Positions 1 through 9,896 of a DNA stretch of 16,163 bases are shown in pieces. The number at the start of each line of letters is the position of its first letter. Positions within the stretch are counted from its first letter, which is position 1. Where the stretch lies: assembly GCA_027596945.1 (NCBI GenBank), contig JADGJH010000607.1:1-16163 (forward strand), in the 5' to 3' direction. The notes under the pieces are model-generated. The model made no database searches. It saw only the letters and a list, made by a program, of their open reading frames with translations, and was not told the DNA's origin. Both the position numbers and the translations under genes were made by a program. This DNA is from Physocladia obscura (lineage: Eukaryota; Chytridiomycota; Chytridiomycetes; Chytridiales; Chytriomycetaceae).

Positions 1-304
1 GTATAGATTTGTTTTTGGGAAATAAAATTGAAAAAAAGGCCAATTTTTTTTTGCCGCAGTGAATTTGCACAGTACGAAAATGAAATGCAAGCAAGTAAAA
101 AGTAAGCGTCTCATTTTTTTTCACGTCGCAAGATTCATCTTGAATATTACAGTCTTTAATATACATTGGTTTAATAAGCATATTTTTTAGTTTTCGTTCA
201 AATGAAATTGCCGCTTTGTTTCGAACAATTTTTGGTTCTGAAAAATTTCCTGTGTAAGAAAGGCCAGACCACTTTCTCTCTCAACAGACACACGTACATA
301 CCAA
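1..304. other. 5' flank of the WSC gene, with a possible upstream mini-exon
   Basis: No independent gene is recognised here. The stretch is AT-rich with a pyrimidine-rich tract just before the ATG at 305. An ATG at 202 opens a short frame (202-253). If a 34-base GTAAGA...CAG intron (254-287) is removed, this frame joins in phase to the WSC frame upstream of Met 305. That is attractive because the ATG-305 protein has no evident signal peptide. However, the intron would be shorter than the others in this window (40-54 bases) and the added residues are not a convincing signal sequence. Confidence 0.3.
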
Positions 305-2431
305 ATGGCGAATCCAGACACGGAAAAAGAAACCGTGTATCCTATCAATCTCGGATGCTTTACTGCCGGCTCAGATGATGGAAGTTCATTTTGGATATCA
401 GCTACAATGACACCCACGCAATGCATTGCACACTGCAAACAGACCAGAATTGGTCTTATCGCACCAGTATTTCGGCCGAAATCGAACAAACTGGCTTTCA
501 AGTGTATTTGCGCTGAGTCTGTACCACCGTCGTCAGTCGCAATAGACTTTGCTGCCTGTAGTGTCACGTGCCAGTCTCGTTCAAACTCAGCCGCTGATAT
601 TGGCACACGAGAAGAATTTTGCGGTGGGTTAGGTAGCTCACTGAATTCACAGGTCTGGTCTGCCTATCGCTATTATTATACAAACCATTCGACTTCCGGC
701 TCAGTGAATATCGTGTCTTTGTGGTCGCGTGCGGCGGGGTCCGGTGGCAGTCAAATCAACACCCCACTGGTTGTCGGAATTGCCGTCGGTATTGTTGTTC
801 TATTTGGTGTGCTTGTGTTTTTGCGTTGTTATCACTACCCGCGTGGACGCCGCCTTGACAAGCAAGTTACATCGTTGAATAGTTTGCATTTAGCCACTAT
901 AGACACACCGTTGCCACCGCCGCCGCCGTTTTCGTTTCAGCTGAGGCCGAGTTATTTGGACGCCAGTAACAGTGGTGACGCTTTTATAAAATATAACGGC
1001 GGTTCCATGCCTTCACGCGAGAAATTCACTGTTGAAGCGGCACGAATTGAGTTGCCAGGCAGCGGTTTAAATGAATTGAATAACATGAAGCAGCAGTATA
1101 ACGCAATCAAAATATACCCAACAAGAACAACCATCGCTGTCGACACCGTCGCGACAAACACCACCGCAACAGCAACAAAAAAAACATCAACGTTGAAAAG
1201 GAATCCATCAAAGCGCGATGTTGGTAATAGTGCATCAGAAGTCGTGGCTGGCAGTAAATCCGAATACACCGCATCAGGATCTGGATCGGGCATCTCATCA
1301 CCGAATGAAAAGTCCATTTTTTCATTGCCAACGATACGATCAAGTTTCGATTCCCAATCACGATCACAATCGACTTGTTCTGATGTGAGCAATGATGACG
1401 AGTCTTCTGCCTCGTCATCGTACTATGACTCTAAAAACGGAGGAGGAAGGAAGACGTGGAAGCTCCGCAGTATCACTTCGTCATCAAAGCTGAGTTTTGT
1501 TACAACTGCCACAGCTGCCACAACTGCAACAACTGCAACAACAACGACTGCACCTGCATTTGCAACTGCGCAGATTGGACACGTTGGATTTCTTGGGTAT
1601 ATGGGAAGACGGGAAAACTCTCCGTCGTCTCTTGGCGGAAACAAGTTTTACAGCAATAACTTAGCAAAACACTTTCCGCACACAAAAAGTTCTGCATCAA
1701 AACTACACGACGTTTATTCATGTGATGAAAAAGAAGGCTGGGGAGGCAGCAGCAGCAGTAACAGCGTCGTCAGTATCACAAACAGCAGCAGTGTTGGACC
1801 GAACCGAAACCTCCACGCAACAGTCAGCGCAAACTCTCTCCTTGACAAGATTTCACCTTCAAGCCGCTTCAAATCTCCTTCTCTTTCTTCTTATTCTTCG
1901 TTATATTTCCGAACGTCATATCCGCCCCCGCGAGCACCTCCACGCTCGTCGTCGCCGTCTTTTGTAAATATTGAAATCTCACCGCCGACTCGATCCAGCC
2001 GCGCCGCTACACCCGTCGGCGCCATGTCCACAGAGCTTCAAATTAATCTCGCAGGCTCATTCAAACAATCCCAACCACAGCCGCCATTGTCGTCATCTTC
2101 GCTGCCAGAAGACGGCAGCGATAACAATTACACACAATCCTCAGCAGGTTTATCAATGACGAACGAACAAGACAATGTAAGCAGCAACAGTAACAGCAGA
2201 ATCCGCGCCGTGATAATAGTTCCCGAAAATTTGGCGTTGTACAGTGCTGACGCGTTGGGGACGGCGGTGTCGTCAACAAATACTGCGATAAGTTGGCAAC
2301 TAGCGATGCAACAGCAAAAACAGACGAAGATTGATCATGGAGATGCAACGTCTTCTATTTTTATGGAAGCGTTTGCGACTAATGAAGTTATTAATGCTGC
2401 GCCGTTTTTAGAAGATTGGGAGGATGATTGA
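305..2431 (+). CDS. WSC-domain single-pass membrane protein (wall-stress-sensor-like)
   Basis: This is an intact 708-residue frame. Residues 17-108 hold eight cysteines (18, 40, 44, 67, 69, 85, 89, 106) in WSC order, with a Gly-Cys-Phe start, a Cys-x3-Cys pair, Cys-x-Cys, a second Cys-x3-Cys and a closing Cys-Gly-Gly. A Ser/Gly-rich stalk leads to one transmembrane helix at about 154-173, then a basic stop-transfer (Arg-Gly-Arg-Arg). The remaining ~530 residues are a predicted cytoplasmic tail rich in Ser/Thr, with a Pro run near 202-208, a Thr/Ala run encoded near 1500-1557, and an acidic C-terminus (Asp-Trp-Glu-Asp-Asp). WSC domains are carbohydrate-binding; fungal WSC membrane proteins sense wall stress and signal through the tail. 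Family membership rests on cysteine spacing and topology. Signalling to Rho is inference. The start at 305 lacks an obvious signal peptide, so a missed 5' exon is possible. CpG is abundant, unlike the transposon block. Confidence 0.8.
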   Translation: MANPDTEKETVYPINLGCFTAGSDDGSSFWISATMTPTQCIAHCKQTRIGLIAPVFRPKSNKLAFKCICAESVPPSSVAIDFAACSVTCQSRSNSAADIGTREEFCGGLGSSLNSQVWSAYRYYYTNHSTSGSVNIVSLWSRAAGSGGSQINTPLVVGIAVGIVVLFGVLVFLRCYHYPRGRRLDKQVTSLNSLHLATIDTPLPPPPPFSFQLRPSYLDASNSGDAFIKYNGGSMPSREKFTVEAARIELPGSGLNELNNMKQQYNAIKIYPTRTTIAVDTVATNTTATATKKTSTLKRNPSKRDVGNSASEVVAGSKSEYTASGSGSGISSPNEKSIFSLPTIRSSFDSQSRSQSTCSDVSNDDESSASSSYYDSKNGGGRKTWKLRSITSSSKLSFVTTATAATTATTATTTTAPAFATAQIGHVGFLGYMGRRENSPSSLGGNKFYSNNLAKHFPHTKSSASKLHDVYSCDEKEGWGGSSSSNSVVSITNSSSVGPNRNLHATVSANSLLDKISPSSRFKSPSLSSYSSLYFRTSYPPPRAPPRSSSPSFVNIEISPPTRSSRAATPVGAMSTELQINLAGSFKQSQPQPPLSSSSLPEDGSDNNYTQSSAGLSMTNEQDNVSSNSNSRIRAVIIVPENLALYSADALGTAVSSTNTAISWQLAMQQQKQTKIDHGDATSSIFMEAFATNEVINAAPFLEDWEDD

Positions 2432-2573
2432 GTGAGGGGCCTTTTTTTTTATAGGTGATGTTGGTAGGTATGCTGTGTGAATATTTCGGTTTTCTTTTGT
2501 GTTAAAGTGTTTGCGTATTGCAGAAGGATGATTTTTACCAAGCCTCATGTTTTCAATCTTTTCTTATTTATTT

Positions 2574-2602
2574 TATTATTATTATTATTATTGTTATTAT
2601 TT
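2574..2602. repeat. (ATT)n microsatellite
   Basis: About nine ATT triplets, one altered to GTT, lie roughly 145 bases downstream of the WSC stop codon. This is a simple-sequence repeat with no coding role visible. Confidence 0.9.
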
Positions 2603-3363
2603 TGCGGACGCAATTTCGATGGAGTGGTGGAATACACACAAATAAAAAATTGATTTCCTCAAAGACAAATCTGGTGTTTAAGAAAAAATGCTTTTAGTAA
2701 AACTCCTAACACATAAAATAAAGTAACAAAATTAGAATAACATATCTGCTGTTTGAGAGCAAAATGGCAATCACAAGCACGAGGGAAAATTTCCATATTG
2801 CGGTATGTAAACTTGGATGTTTTTTGGCCACCAACAAACCCAAATCTGTTTTGGATCAATTATTTAAGGTACAGCGCATATTACGAATATTATACAGATG
2901 ATACGTACTTGAAGGATTTAGTAAGCAACACAAATTATCAAATGGGTCTGAATGGAGACATCGACAGACGATAACAACCCAGAAGAGAAGTTAAGGCCTG
3001 ATTCAATCATTTTTTCGACAAATATTCTGTCGCCATCCAGTCTGGCACTAGTATCCACCACTAGGGATGTTACGATAGTTCACGCCAGCCGCAGTTGTTT
3101 AGACTTTTGGTATACGGCACCATTAGACAACCAAAGAACATGGACAGAGTAAAGTGATGGCTAGAAAGTGAAAAGAAAAGTTGGGATTGACGACGGGGCT
3201 AAAATAAACATAACTCGGTGGCTTCTTTGCTCGTATCCTTTGTGAGCTGGAACCAGGTTTCTGCCTATTTTTAATTTTTTGACAAAACCACATTCTTCTC
3301 TCTGACTCCGAAACTGACCCAGATGCTTCTCCGCTACTTCATCCACACCTTCAAAGATATGGG
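2603..3363. other. Intergenic stretch with weak coding traces; possible 5' exons of the next gene
   Basis: Two short plus-strand frames (2753-2974 and 2952-3152) read like protein in places but match nothing I recognise. Immediately before the ATG at 3364 the same frame is open back to 3283 and encodes an acidic Ser/Asp/Glu stretch. A donor-like GTGAGC near 3240 and an acceptor-like CCCAG at 3318-3322 could join further 5' sequence. I therefore cannot exclude that the five-exon gene starts further left. CpG is present here, so the stretch does not look like the decayed mobile DNA to the right. Confidence 0.3.
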
Positions 3364-5026
3364 ATGGAGCGCTTGAAAAAGGGGACCTTCAATGTCGTTC
3401 AGTTCGCTAAATACGGGAAATGGAACTATTCGAAGAAAGAAGAAGCAAGAAACACGATTGACGCGTTGTATACATTTGCCCTAAAGGCGCGCGAAGCCGT
3501 CAAAGATAAAGTAAAGAAGGCTTTTATCAAGAGTGGTTTGAAGAATATGTATAGTTTAGTTACTGTAAGTAACAGTGATTTGTTTCTTCGTATTTAACAG
3601 TTACTTAATAGGATGAATCGCCATCTTCTGAGTGGAATACATACTGGTCCGAGAAGAAAGATCGTGAATTGGAGACCGAAGAGCGACTGCGACGCAAACG
3701 CAAAATCATTTCTCTGGTTAACGAAGAAGTGATACAAGTCGCCAACGAGCAACAGGCAAAACTTCGAAAAGTAGCCTCAAAAAAAATAGGCCTTATTCCA
3801 CAAGTTCCGCAAATTCTGCACGCATCTGCTTTTTCAGTACCGATACCTTTGCAAAATGTGTCTGACTGTGTTGGCGCCAAGAAAGAGGAATATACGTCAT
3901 TCATTATCGACTTTAACTCGGATGGCTGTTTGTCCCAAATTTCATTTGATGTTTTCTCTGACTACACCGATTACATTCAAAGTATGTGGAGCAAGTATCT
4001 AAGCACTTCTATTTCGGAATATACAAAATCTGTTTTCGCTCCTCTGAAATCAATGTCGGTGGACTTGTGGGAATCATATTTTAAGGATCTAGTAGAACCG
4101 AACTCAGAGATTGAACAGAAAGTTAAAGCCGTAATCAAGTCAACAATTCCGGCATTGTACGATTTTTGAATTTAGAGTGATGTTGTCTAACACATTTAAC
4201 TTTGCTCAGCATCAGAGGCTTCCAAGACGTCAAAGCTCCGCTTCAAAATGCAGCGACACTAGAGTGTGATTTCTTGAATAATTATATTCATCCGCTCTTT
4301 AAGGAATGCTTGTATGAGTTTGCCGGGAAAACTGCTTGGATTAGTGGTGAAATTCCTCACGAGTACTTCATAGGTAATTTGTCTATTTACATTCTCTATT
4401 GAATTAATTGAGCTTGAATTGAAGGTAAAACTCGGGCGGATGGCGTTGATACTATGGCTGGGCGGGATTTACCATTGGCATATTTCGAAGGCTCGCGACC
4501 AGTCGCAGCTGCTGACAAACACTTCGCTGATTTAACCAAAATCCAAGCTAATGCTATCGAAATTCTTCGTCAAACTGTTGTGAATCTCACTATGTGGAAA
4601 AAGAGGATACCAGAAAACTTGAAGACATTTACTGCGCAACACTGGAATGGAAACATTTCTTTGAATGTGCTTGAGTGTTATGGTACGCATCAATTGGTTG
4701 TTGTTAGTTTAAGCTATACTAAATTGTTTGTAGATGATGTCTATGTTCACAATTTTGATACTGTACAGATTCCGAAATGCCCTGCAGATTGTTTTATGTT
4801 CGAAAATTTATACAATGCTATAATTGGGTGGAGTGTGTGTATTTTATGTTTATCAGTTGCGTGATTCTCATGATTTGATTTTTTGTAGCCTTTGACAGGC
4901 GAAATGGCTGTGAGTTATGAAGTTGCCGAAGCAATTGATCGCCGCAGTAGAAAGTCTTTCGCAATGGCTAGATATATGATGGCTAATGCTGCCCAAGGAG
5001 AACAAGACGAAAGTTTTGCTGATTGA
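3364..5026 (+). CDS. Five-exon gene, unrecognised protein with a PD-(D/E)xK-like C-terminal half
   Basis: The proposed exons are 3364-3564, 3612-4156, 4210-4373, 4425-4834 and 4889-5026. The four GT-AG introns are 47, 53, 51 and 54 bases. The joined length is 1458 bases, giving 485 residues with no internal stop. Residues 1-110 are basic and charged, with a likely helical or coiled stretch rich in Lys/Glu/Arg at about 75-125. From about residue 250 the motif order is Glu267-x-Asp in a helix, then Arg-Ala-Asp-Gly at 307-310, then Phe-Glu-Gly-Ser at 324-327, then an Asp/Lys-rich helix. This resembles the order of acidic residues in PD-(D/E)xK nuclease-like domains, with Ser where the catalytic Lys usually sits. 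Such proteins are expanded in early-diverging fungi. That placement is inference from pattern only; the protein could be catalytically inactive or unrelated. Sequence up to 3283 is also open in frame, so the N-terminus is uncertain. The gene keeps CpG and looks functional. Confidence 0.65.
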
Positions 5027-5425
5027 GCTATGTATACTTCGTGAAGTGATTGTGATATAAATACATTACCATGAATGCCACTTGAAAAATTCTGTTAAAT
5101 TCAATCATGGAGAAAGTGAGTAAACATGCAAATATTAAAATGACCAAAAGGTATCTTGTATTATTATTTTCGAACGAATTCAGCACAGAATTCCTTTTTG
5201 TTCAGTTTTTCACAAAATTATTCAAAAGAGAGTGTAAATTAGTGTCCGCATACTTGCTCCATGGCGGGAATAGGTACTAATTCATTTTCTTACATTAATG
5301 TACTTTTAATAAAACCTGTCCCACCGCCTGAAAGAAAAAAGAGATCAGATCAACAATAACGTCTAAATCTTAACTTTGACACTAAATGCTGCTGCATCAA
5401 GGACTTAAAAATACAGCAAAAAAAG
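5027..5425. other. 3' flank of the five-exon gene and left edge of the transposon block
   Basis: No gene is seen. The first part is probably 3' UTR (AT-rich, with AATAAA-like and ATAAATA sequences). Composition changes by about 5390, where CpG becomes rare and the pogo-like pseudogene begins. I could not identify a terminal inverted repeat or target-site duplication marking the boundary. Confidence 0.4.
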
Positions 5426-7073
5426 GTGACCTACTTTGATCCACTTAGCCAAAGAAAAATTTTGGCAGATGTTGCAAATCTGGTGCTAAACATCTCATCC
5501 AAAGCCAAAGCCTTTCAGCAAGTTGCTGATTCCAACAATCTTACATTTGAACAAGTTAAGGAAATATACAGACGTGAGAAAGAGCATCCTGATAAGTCAC
5601 ATGACAGCCAGATCTTCAGTAATCACATTGGTTGCACTTCTCTGTGCCAGAGCAAACAGCCGCTGCCCTCTCTGGCAATCTGATTTTCTAGAATCAGAAT
5701 GCGTTTATCACGCCATTCACTTTAAACCAAAAACAGATTGGAATTCTGATGGCTGGTTTGAAAATTTATCCACCAATACAAAAGTCAAATTTCACAAAAG
5801 CTGTAAAATATTTGAGTACCAAATGTGTTGATCCATTCACTCTTGATGATGTTAAGGTCTGGGTCATAGCTTTGGAATATTGGATTCTAAAAAGCATATC
5901 ACATTAATTAATCTGATCAATGTTGAAATGCAAATCAAACTTGAAAATGACAATGCACAGCAAACCTACATTGCATCAAATAAAATTGAGTACCCTATTG
6001 TCAATGAAGGAGAACACAGCTGATATGCCACAACTATTTTATTTATATCAGCAGCTGGTGAATATATAATTCACTTTATAGTTATGCCACATGAATTTGA
6101 ACAATTTGATATTGTCATTGAACAATACAGGGGAACTCAACATAGTGATGTACCAGTATACTACGCCTTCAGTAAAACTGAATTTTTGTCAGATACACAA
6201 TGGATTCCAGTCCTTCAGAAATTTAAAGAAATTTGGTGTTCATTTTACCCTGGTTTAATCACTACAGTGCTCATGGACAATCTTGAAACACATAAAACAT
6301 TTGATGTGCTGTCTTTCTGCAATCAAAATGATGTTGAAGTGTTCTTTCTACCAGCAAATACAACTCATTTCTTGCAACCTTTGGATAGCCTGTATTTTGT
6401 TACTTTGAAACAAAAAATTTCAACAAATTATCACTGCAAAATTGCATTTACAACTGGACCCTGTGGAAAACTTGGTCCACAACTTATGCAAACAGCACTT
6501 CAAGTTTATGATGACATATCTAAAAGTGTGATTGTGGGATCTTATAAAAATGTTGGAGTTTTTCCTCTTGATCTTGAAAAAATTTTGGAAAGAGCAGAGC
6601 AAAATGTCACAGCTGTTCCAAACAATGAAAAAAATTCTCAAGACTCAGTGAAAGAAATTGGGAAGATATTTACAACTATGTTTCCTGGTCCAATTGTTAA
6701 AAAGTCAAAATTAAGACCCAAACATACTTTCGGTGAAAATCAAGTTTTTTCAGGCCATGAGCTTTTGGAATGCAGGAAGAAAACAATACAAGCAAAAAAA
6801 GATGCAGAGGCAGAAAAGAATAAAAGAGTAGAATAAAAAAAAGCTGAAGATATGGCAAGAAAGGCTATGCAAGTGGCTGAGAAAATGAAAGATGTCATGA
6901 AATGGATGGTGAGAGCAGATGCTTCAAAAGATGGACTAAAAGCAGCAAATAGATTTTATGTGCTTATTGCAGTAAGTTTTAATTATGTAAAAAATGCAAA
7001 ATATCTTGCAAAATTATTATTGATAATCATGTTGAAAGTTGCAAGGGTTGAACAGAATTTTTTTTCCTTCTAA
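5426..7073 (+). pseudogene. pogo/jerky-type (DDE_1) transposase pseudogene
   Basis: A decayed transposase. The N-terminal part (5426 to about 5830, split over two frames) has helix-turn-helix-like segments, including a Trp-x5-Trp motif at the place of a CENP-B-type DNA-binding domain. The catalytic core lies at 5890-6836. It has the second Asp in Leu-Met-Asp-Asn-Leu-Glu-Thr-His (6276-6299), a Leu-Pro-Ala-Asn-Thr-Thr motif, and the third Asp in Gln-Pro-Leu-Asp, with 35 residues between the two Asp. These are hallmarks of DDE_1 transposases, which cut and paste DNA. At the expected first Asp the sequence reads Asn-Val-Glu (near 5920), so the residue appears missing. In-frame stops occur at 6021-6023 (TGA) and 6834-6836 (TAA), with a Lys/Glu-rich tail continuing in frame to 7073. 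There are further frameshifts near 5640 and 5850. It cannot encode an active enzyme. Its orientation matches the next pseudogene (7321-8422), which may have been a second gene of the same element. Confidence 0.85.
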
Positions 7074-7320
7074 AAATAACCAAATTTAAAATTGTATTGT
7101 CTAAAATGAAAAACAATAAAGTGAACATCATTAATTATATTCTTTTTTTTTAAAATTGATATTAATGTTTTGTTTGTGGTTTTATTTTTGGATGAAATTT
7201 TTTTTTTGTTGGGCAGGTTTGAACACTAACTCATTGCAAGTTTTCCACCCAATGTCCCATTTCTGAGTTTTTAAAACTCAAATCTGAGTTTCCATTTGAA
7301 ATGCCAAAAGTACACAGACT

Positions 7321-8422
7321 GATGCTAAAGCCATTGATCAAGGGATCAAGAAAATAAAAAAATGGGGACAGAAAGGTAAATGTGATTGTCAAGGGGATAA
7401 TGGTGAAGAAGTGGTACAAAGAATCTGGAATATAGCAAAACAAAACATTAAAGATACAGCAGTTCTCAGAGACAGCAAATATACTCTTGACAAATCTGAA
7501 GCCACAGTTGAAAAGTTTGGCCTCTTTGTGGAATTAGCAAATGGGAACAGCAAATATTCATATGGCAATAGTGAACCTTTCTTATTTATTGCTGACTGAG
7601 TCTTTTTAAAAAACACAACAGACATTGACAAGAAAACAACACAACTGCTGTAACAAATTCTTTGAAATTTAGTGAATAAAGGTGGTAAAATAAAGTTATT
7701 TATCTACATCTATTCAACTTTGCTGCATTTTGTTGATTGGGAAAATTTTAATTGTGAAGTCTTGATATTGCCTACAAATCTAGTTGACCACTCTGGGGCA
7801 TCAAACAAAGCACAAATAAGCAAAATTATTAAGCAAATGTGTTTTGCTCATTTACATCACTCTGTCAAATACATTATCTGGCATGACTGGGCAAATTCTT
7901 TTGCACAATCAACACCACCAAATCAAATAGGCAATGCAATTTCTTGAGAGCCTCTGCAAAGCATTGACTTCCTTTTCAACAAAGGCACTGAATGAGAAGA
8001 AAGTTTGCACCAAGTTAACAAATCTACTGAGATTGCAGAAAATCTGCTGGACAATTGTGATAACTTTGCTGACAAATTGTCAAGGAAAATCAAATAACTG
8101 AGGCAATGAACAAAGGATATAAAAAGAACAATTGCTGCAAATAGGTGTATTGTTGCTGAATTTTGTAGAGCTTTGCGACCATTAATTAATGTTTAGAATG
8201 CCAATGAAAACAAAAATGAAAATCAGGAAATCAGAAGGATTATTAATGAGAGTGGTTCAGATTATCAAATTGTAAGCTCTGACCCAGATTATTCCAGGGA
8301 CTCAGATGATGGAACAATGAAGAAAGAGAAGTTTGAAATAAACAAGTTTAAAGCATTTAATAATTTAGACAAGTTTAAAACATTTAATAATTTAGACAAG
8401 TTTAAAACATTTAATAATTAAG
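7321..8422 (+). pseudogene. Unrecognised frame-conserving pseudogene, possible cargo or second transposon gene
   Basis: One reading frame runs about 365 codons and is interrupted only by nonsense codons: TGA at 7597, 7663, 7945, 7993 and 8107; TAA at 7651 and 8095; TAG at 8194. No frameshift is needed. The 3' part keeps sensible protein composition, with a Glu/Asn/Lys-rich stretch, an acidic Ser/Asp segment at about 8260-8310, and then a 9-residue repeat. Mid-protein features include Phe-Gly-Leu-Phe-Val-Glu-Leu-Ala and Ile-Ile-Trp-His-Asp-Trp-Ala motifs that I do not recognise. No CpG occurs before 8176. The start is not identified; the frame is closed upstream of 7300. It follows the pogo-like pseudogene on the same strand after about 250 bases, so it may be a passenger gene or a host gene captured by that element. 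Function unknown. Confidence 0.6.
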
Positions 8423-8449
8423 TCAAGTTTAAAACATTTAATAATTGAG
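8342..8449 (+). repeat. Four-copy 27-base tandem repeat, in phase with the coding frame
   Basis: The units are 8342-8368, 8369-8395, 8396-8422 and 8423-8449. Unit 2 reads ACAAGTTTAAAACATTTAAT followed by AATTTAG; the others differ by one to three bases. Twenty-seven bases is nine codons, so in the frame of the preceding pseudogene it encodes repeated Asp-Lys-Phe-Lys-Thr-Phe-Asn-Asn-Leu. A TTA to TAA change in unit 3 stops that frame. The repeat is a minisatellite formed at the 3' end of a coding region. Confidence 0.95.
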
Positions 8450-8586
8450 ACTTTATTTATATCCAATTGCCTTTACACCTGTTTTACGCACTATCTGATA
8501 ATCAAAGTATCTTGCACATAAATAGCTGCAATGGCGAAAAACAGAATGCATGTCAAAATTTTGATATTTTACTTGTGACTTTGCAA

Positions 8587-9807
8587 TTACCAGGTGAAGA
8601 TTTTTTGTAGTAACTGCTCCTTTTTTATAATCCCAACAAAGTTTTGCTTTGAGTAAACCAAATAAATTTCAATTGAGTTGAAGAAAGAATAATAAGCTGG
8701 GAGGAATATGGGAATTATCCCAGCACACTGTAGTTTCATAATCAGCTTTGCTGATTTGTGTATTTTTGCACCATCAAGGATCCAAACTGAGTTTTGTCGT
8801 GGATATTTTTGTATCTGTTTATGCTCTGCAGGCAGTTGCAGATAGTACTGTGTGAACTTTATTTTGTTAGATGCTCCTTCCATTTGAAATGCTTCCAGAA
8901 GCCCAGTACTGTTGATGAAACACAAAATGGAAATACAAGGGAGTCTTTGATAAACACTCTGAAATAAAGTTTTCTCCCTTTGAATGCATATCCATGGGCC
9001 TTAGCACCTTGCAATTATTAAATGAAACTTAGTATAAGAAAACAATGTTGTAGTGTCCAGTCTATCAAGCTCAATTCTGTTGGATTTGAGAAATAAAATG
9101 TATTATACAAGCTGAATAGATATTAAATAATATTTAATATAATTGGAAATAGAAGTATTATTTATTAGATAACTGTGAAAGAATGTATATTTTATTTCAT
9201 TCACGGCAAAATTCAAGAATAGGGATAAAATGTTCTAACTTTGCCTTTTACATTTGAACAATTTCTTTTGCTAAGAAATTAGTTTTTTGTCAGTATTGAG
9301 GCATTAGAAATGAAGCACAAAAGTTTTATTTTGAGGCACAGAATTGGGCATTTTAAAATGTTGCTCTATTCTTGGAAATAAATTATAAGATTCTAATACT
9401 AAGTTATACTTTACTGTGCCAATTTCACCAGTTCAAGTGAATCCAACTTTGCAGGATTCAACAAATTCATGGGCAAATTTCATAAAATCAGTTTCTTTGA
9501 TATACATGGTATAATGCTCAAAAATTTTCCATCTGAGGCCAGCAACATGGATTATATGCCAGATACAAGAAATACTAATTCACTTTTGCCATTGTTTGTG
9601 AAATGCGGCTTAAGCTTTGTCCAAGAATGACAGCAGCAATTCAATAAAGTATTCAAGTGTTCACTGCTTCTGAATGGTGTAGAAGTTTTGATCTACTAAT
9701 TTTTGAGCCTTCTTTGTAAATGTGCCATCTGATTTGAATTGGTAAATCCATTTGTTGATGGTGCACGTCGATTTACAGAAAATTGCACCAATTCATGCTG
9801 GAGACAT
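8587..9807 (-). pseudogene. Tc1/mariner-type (DDE_3, DD34E) transposase pseudogene
   Basis: On the minus strand the N-terminal part (9807 to about 9430) reads as a Tc1-like helix-turn-helix (Ser-Pro-Ala, then Thr-Ile-Asn-Lys-Trp-Ile), a linker, and the segment leading to the catalytic domain. It carries in-frame stops at 9795-9793, 9663-9661, 9612-9610, 9582-9580 and 9435-9433. The C-terminal part (8925-8587) has Trp-Ile-Leu-Asp-Gly-Ala-Lys-Ile-His and then Leu-Pro-Ala-Tyr...Asn-Ser-Ile-Glu. Exactly 34 residues separate the Asp and the Glu, as in the DD34E group. Both parts are in the same frame. About 9090-9400 does not read as transposase and probably contains an insertion or heavy decay; the first catalytic Asp is not found. 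A short piece near 8960-9000 (His-Gly-Tyr-Ala-Phe-Lys-Gly-Arg-Lys) lies in another frame, so at least one frameshift exists. Terminal inverted repeats were not recognised. Confidence 0.85.
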
Positions 9808-9896
9808 ATGATGATAGTAGTAGTTGAACAATATATGGGCACTGGTACTTGTGCTAGCTTGCATCAATGTAACTTGAACTCAAATTGATTCCATTT

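Noticed and set aside
952..1392. Open frames on the minus strand inside the WSC tail (also 1107-1418, 1423-1644, 1500-1721 and 2061-2348)
   Set aside because: They are antisense or shifted reads of Ser/Thr-rich, low-complexity coding sequence and have no recognisable motif.
3605..3904. 99-codon minus-strand frame over exon 2 of the five-exon gene
   Set aside because: The plus strand gives a spliced frame with consistent phases across five exons; the antisense frame has no motif or context.
8342..8449. Tandem repeat as a CRISPR array
   Set aside because: The units are directly adjacent with no unique spacers, and the genome is eukaryotic.
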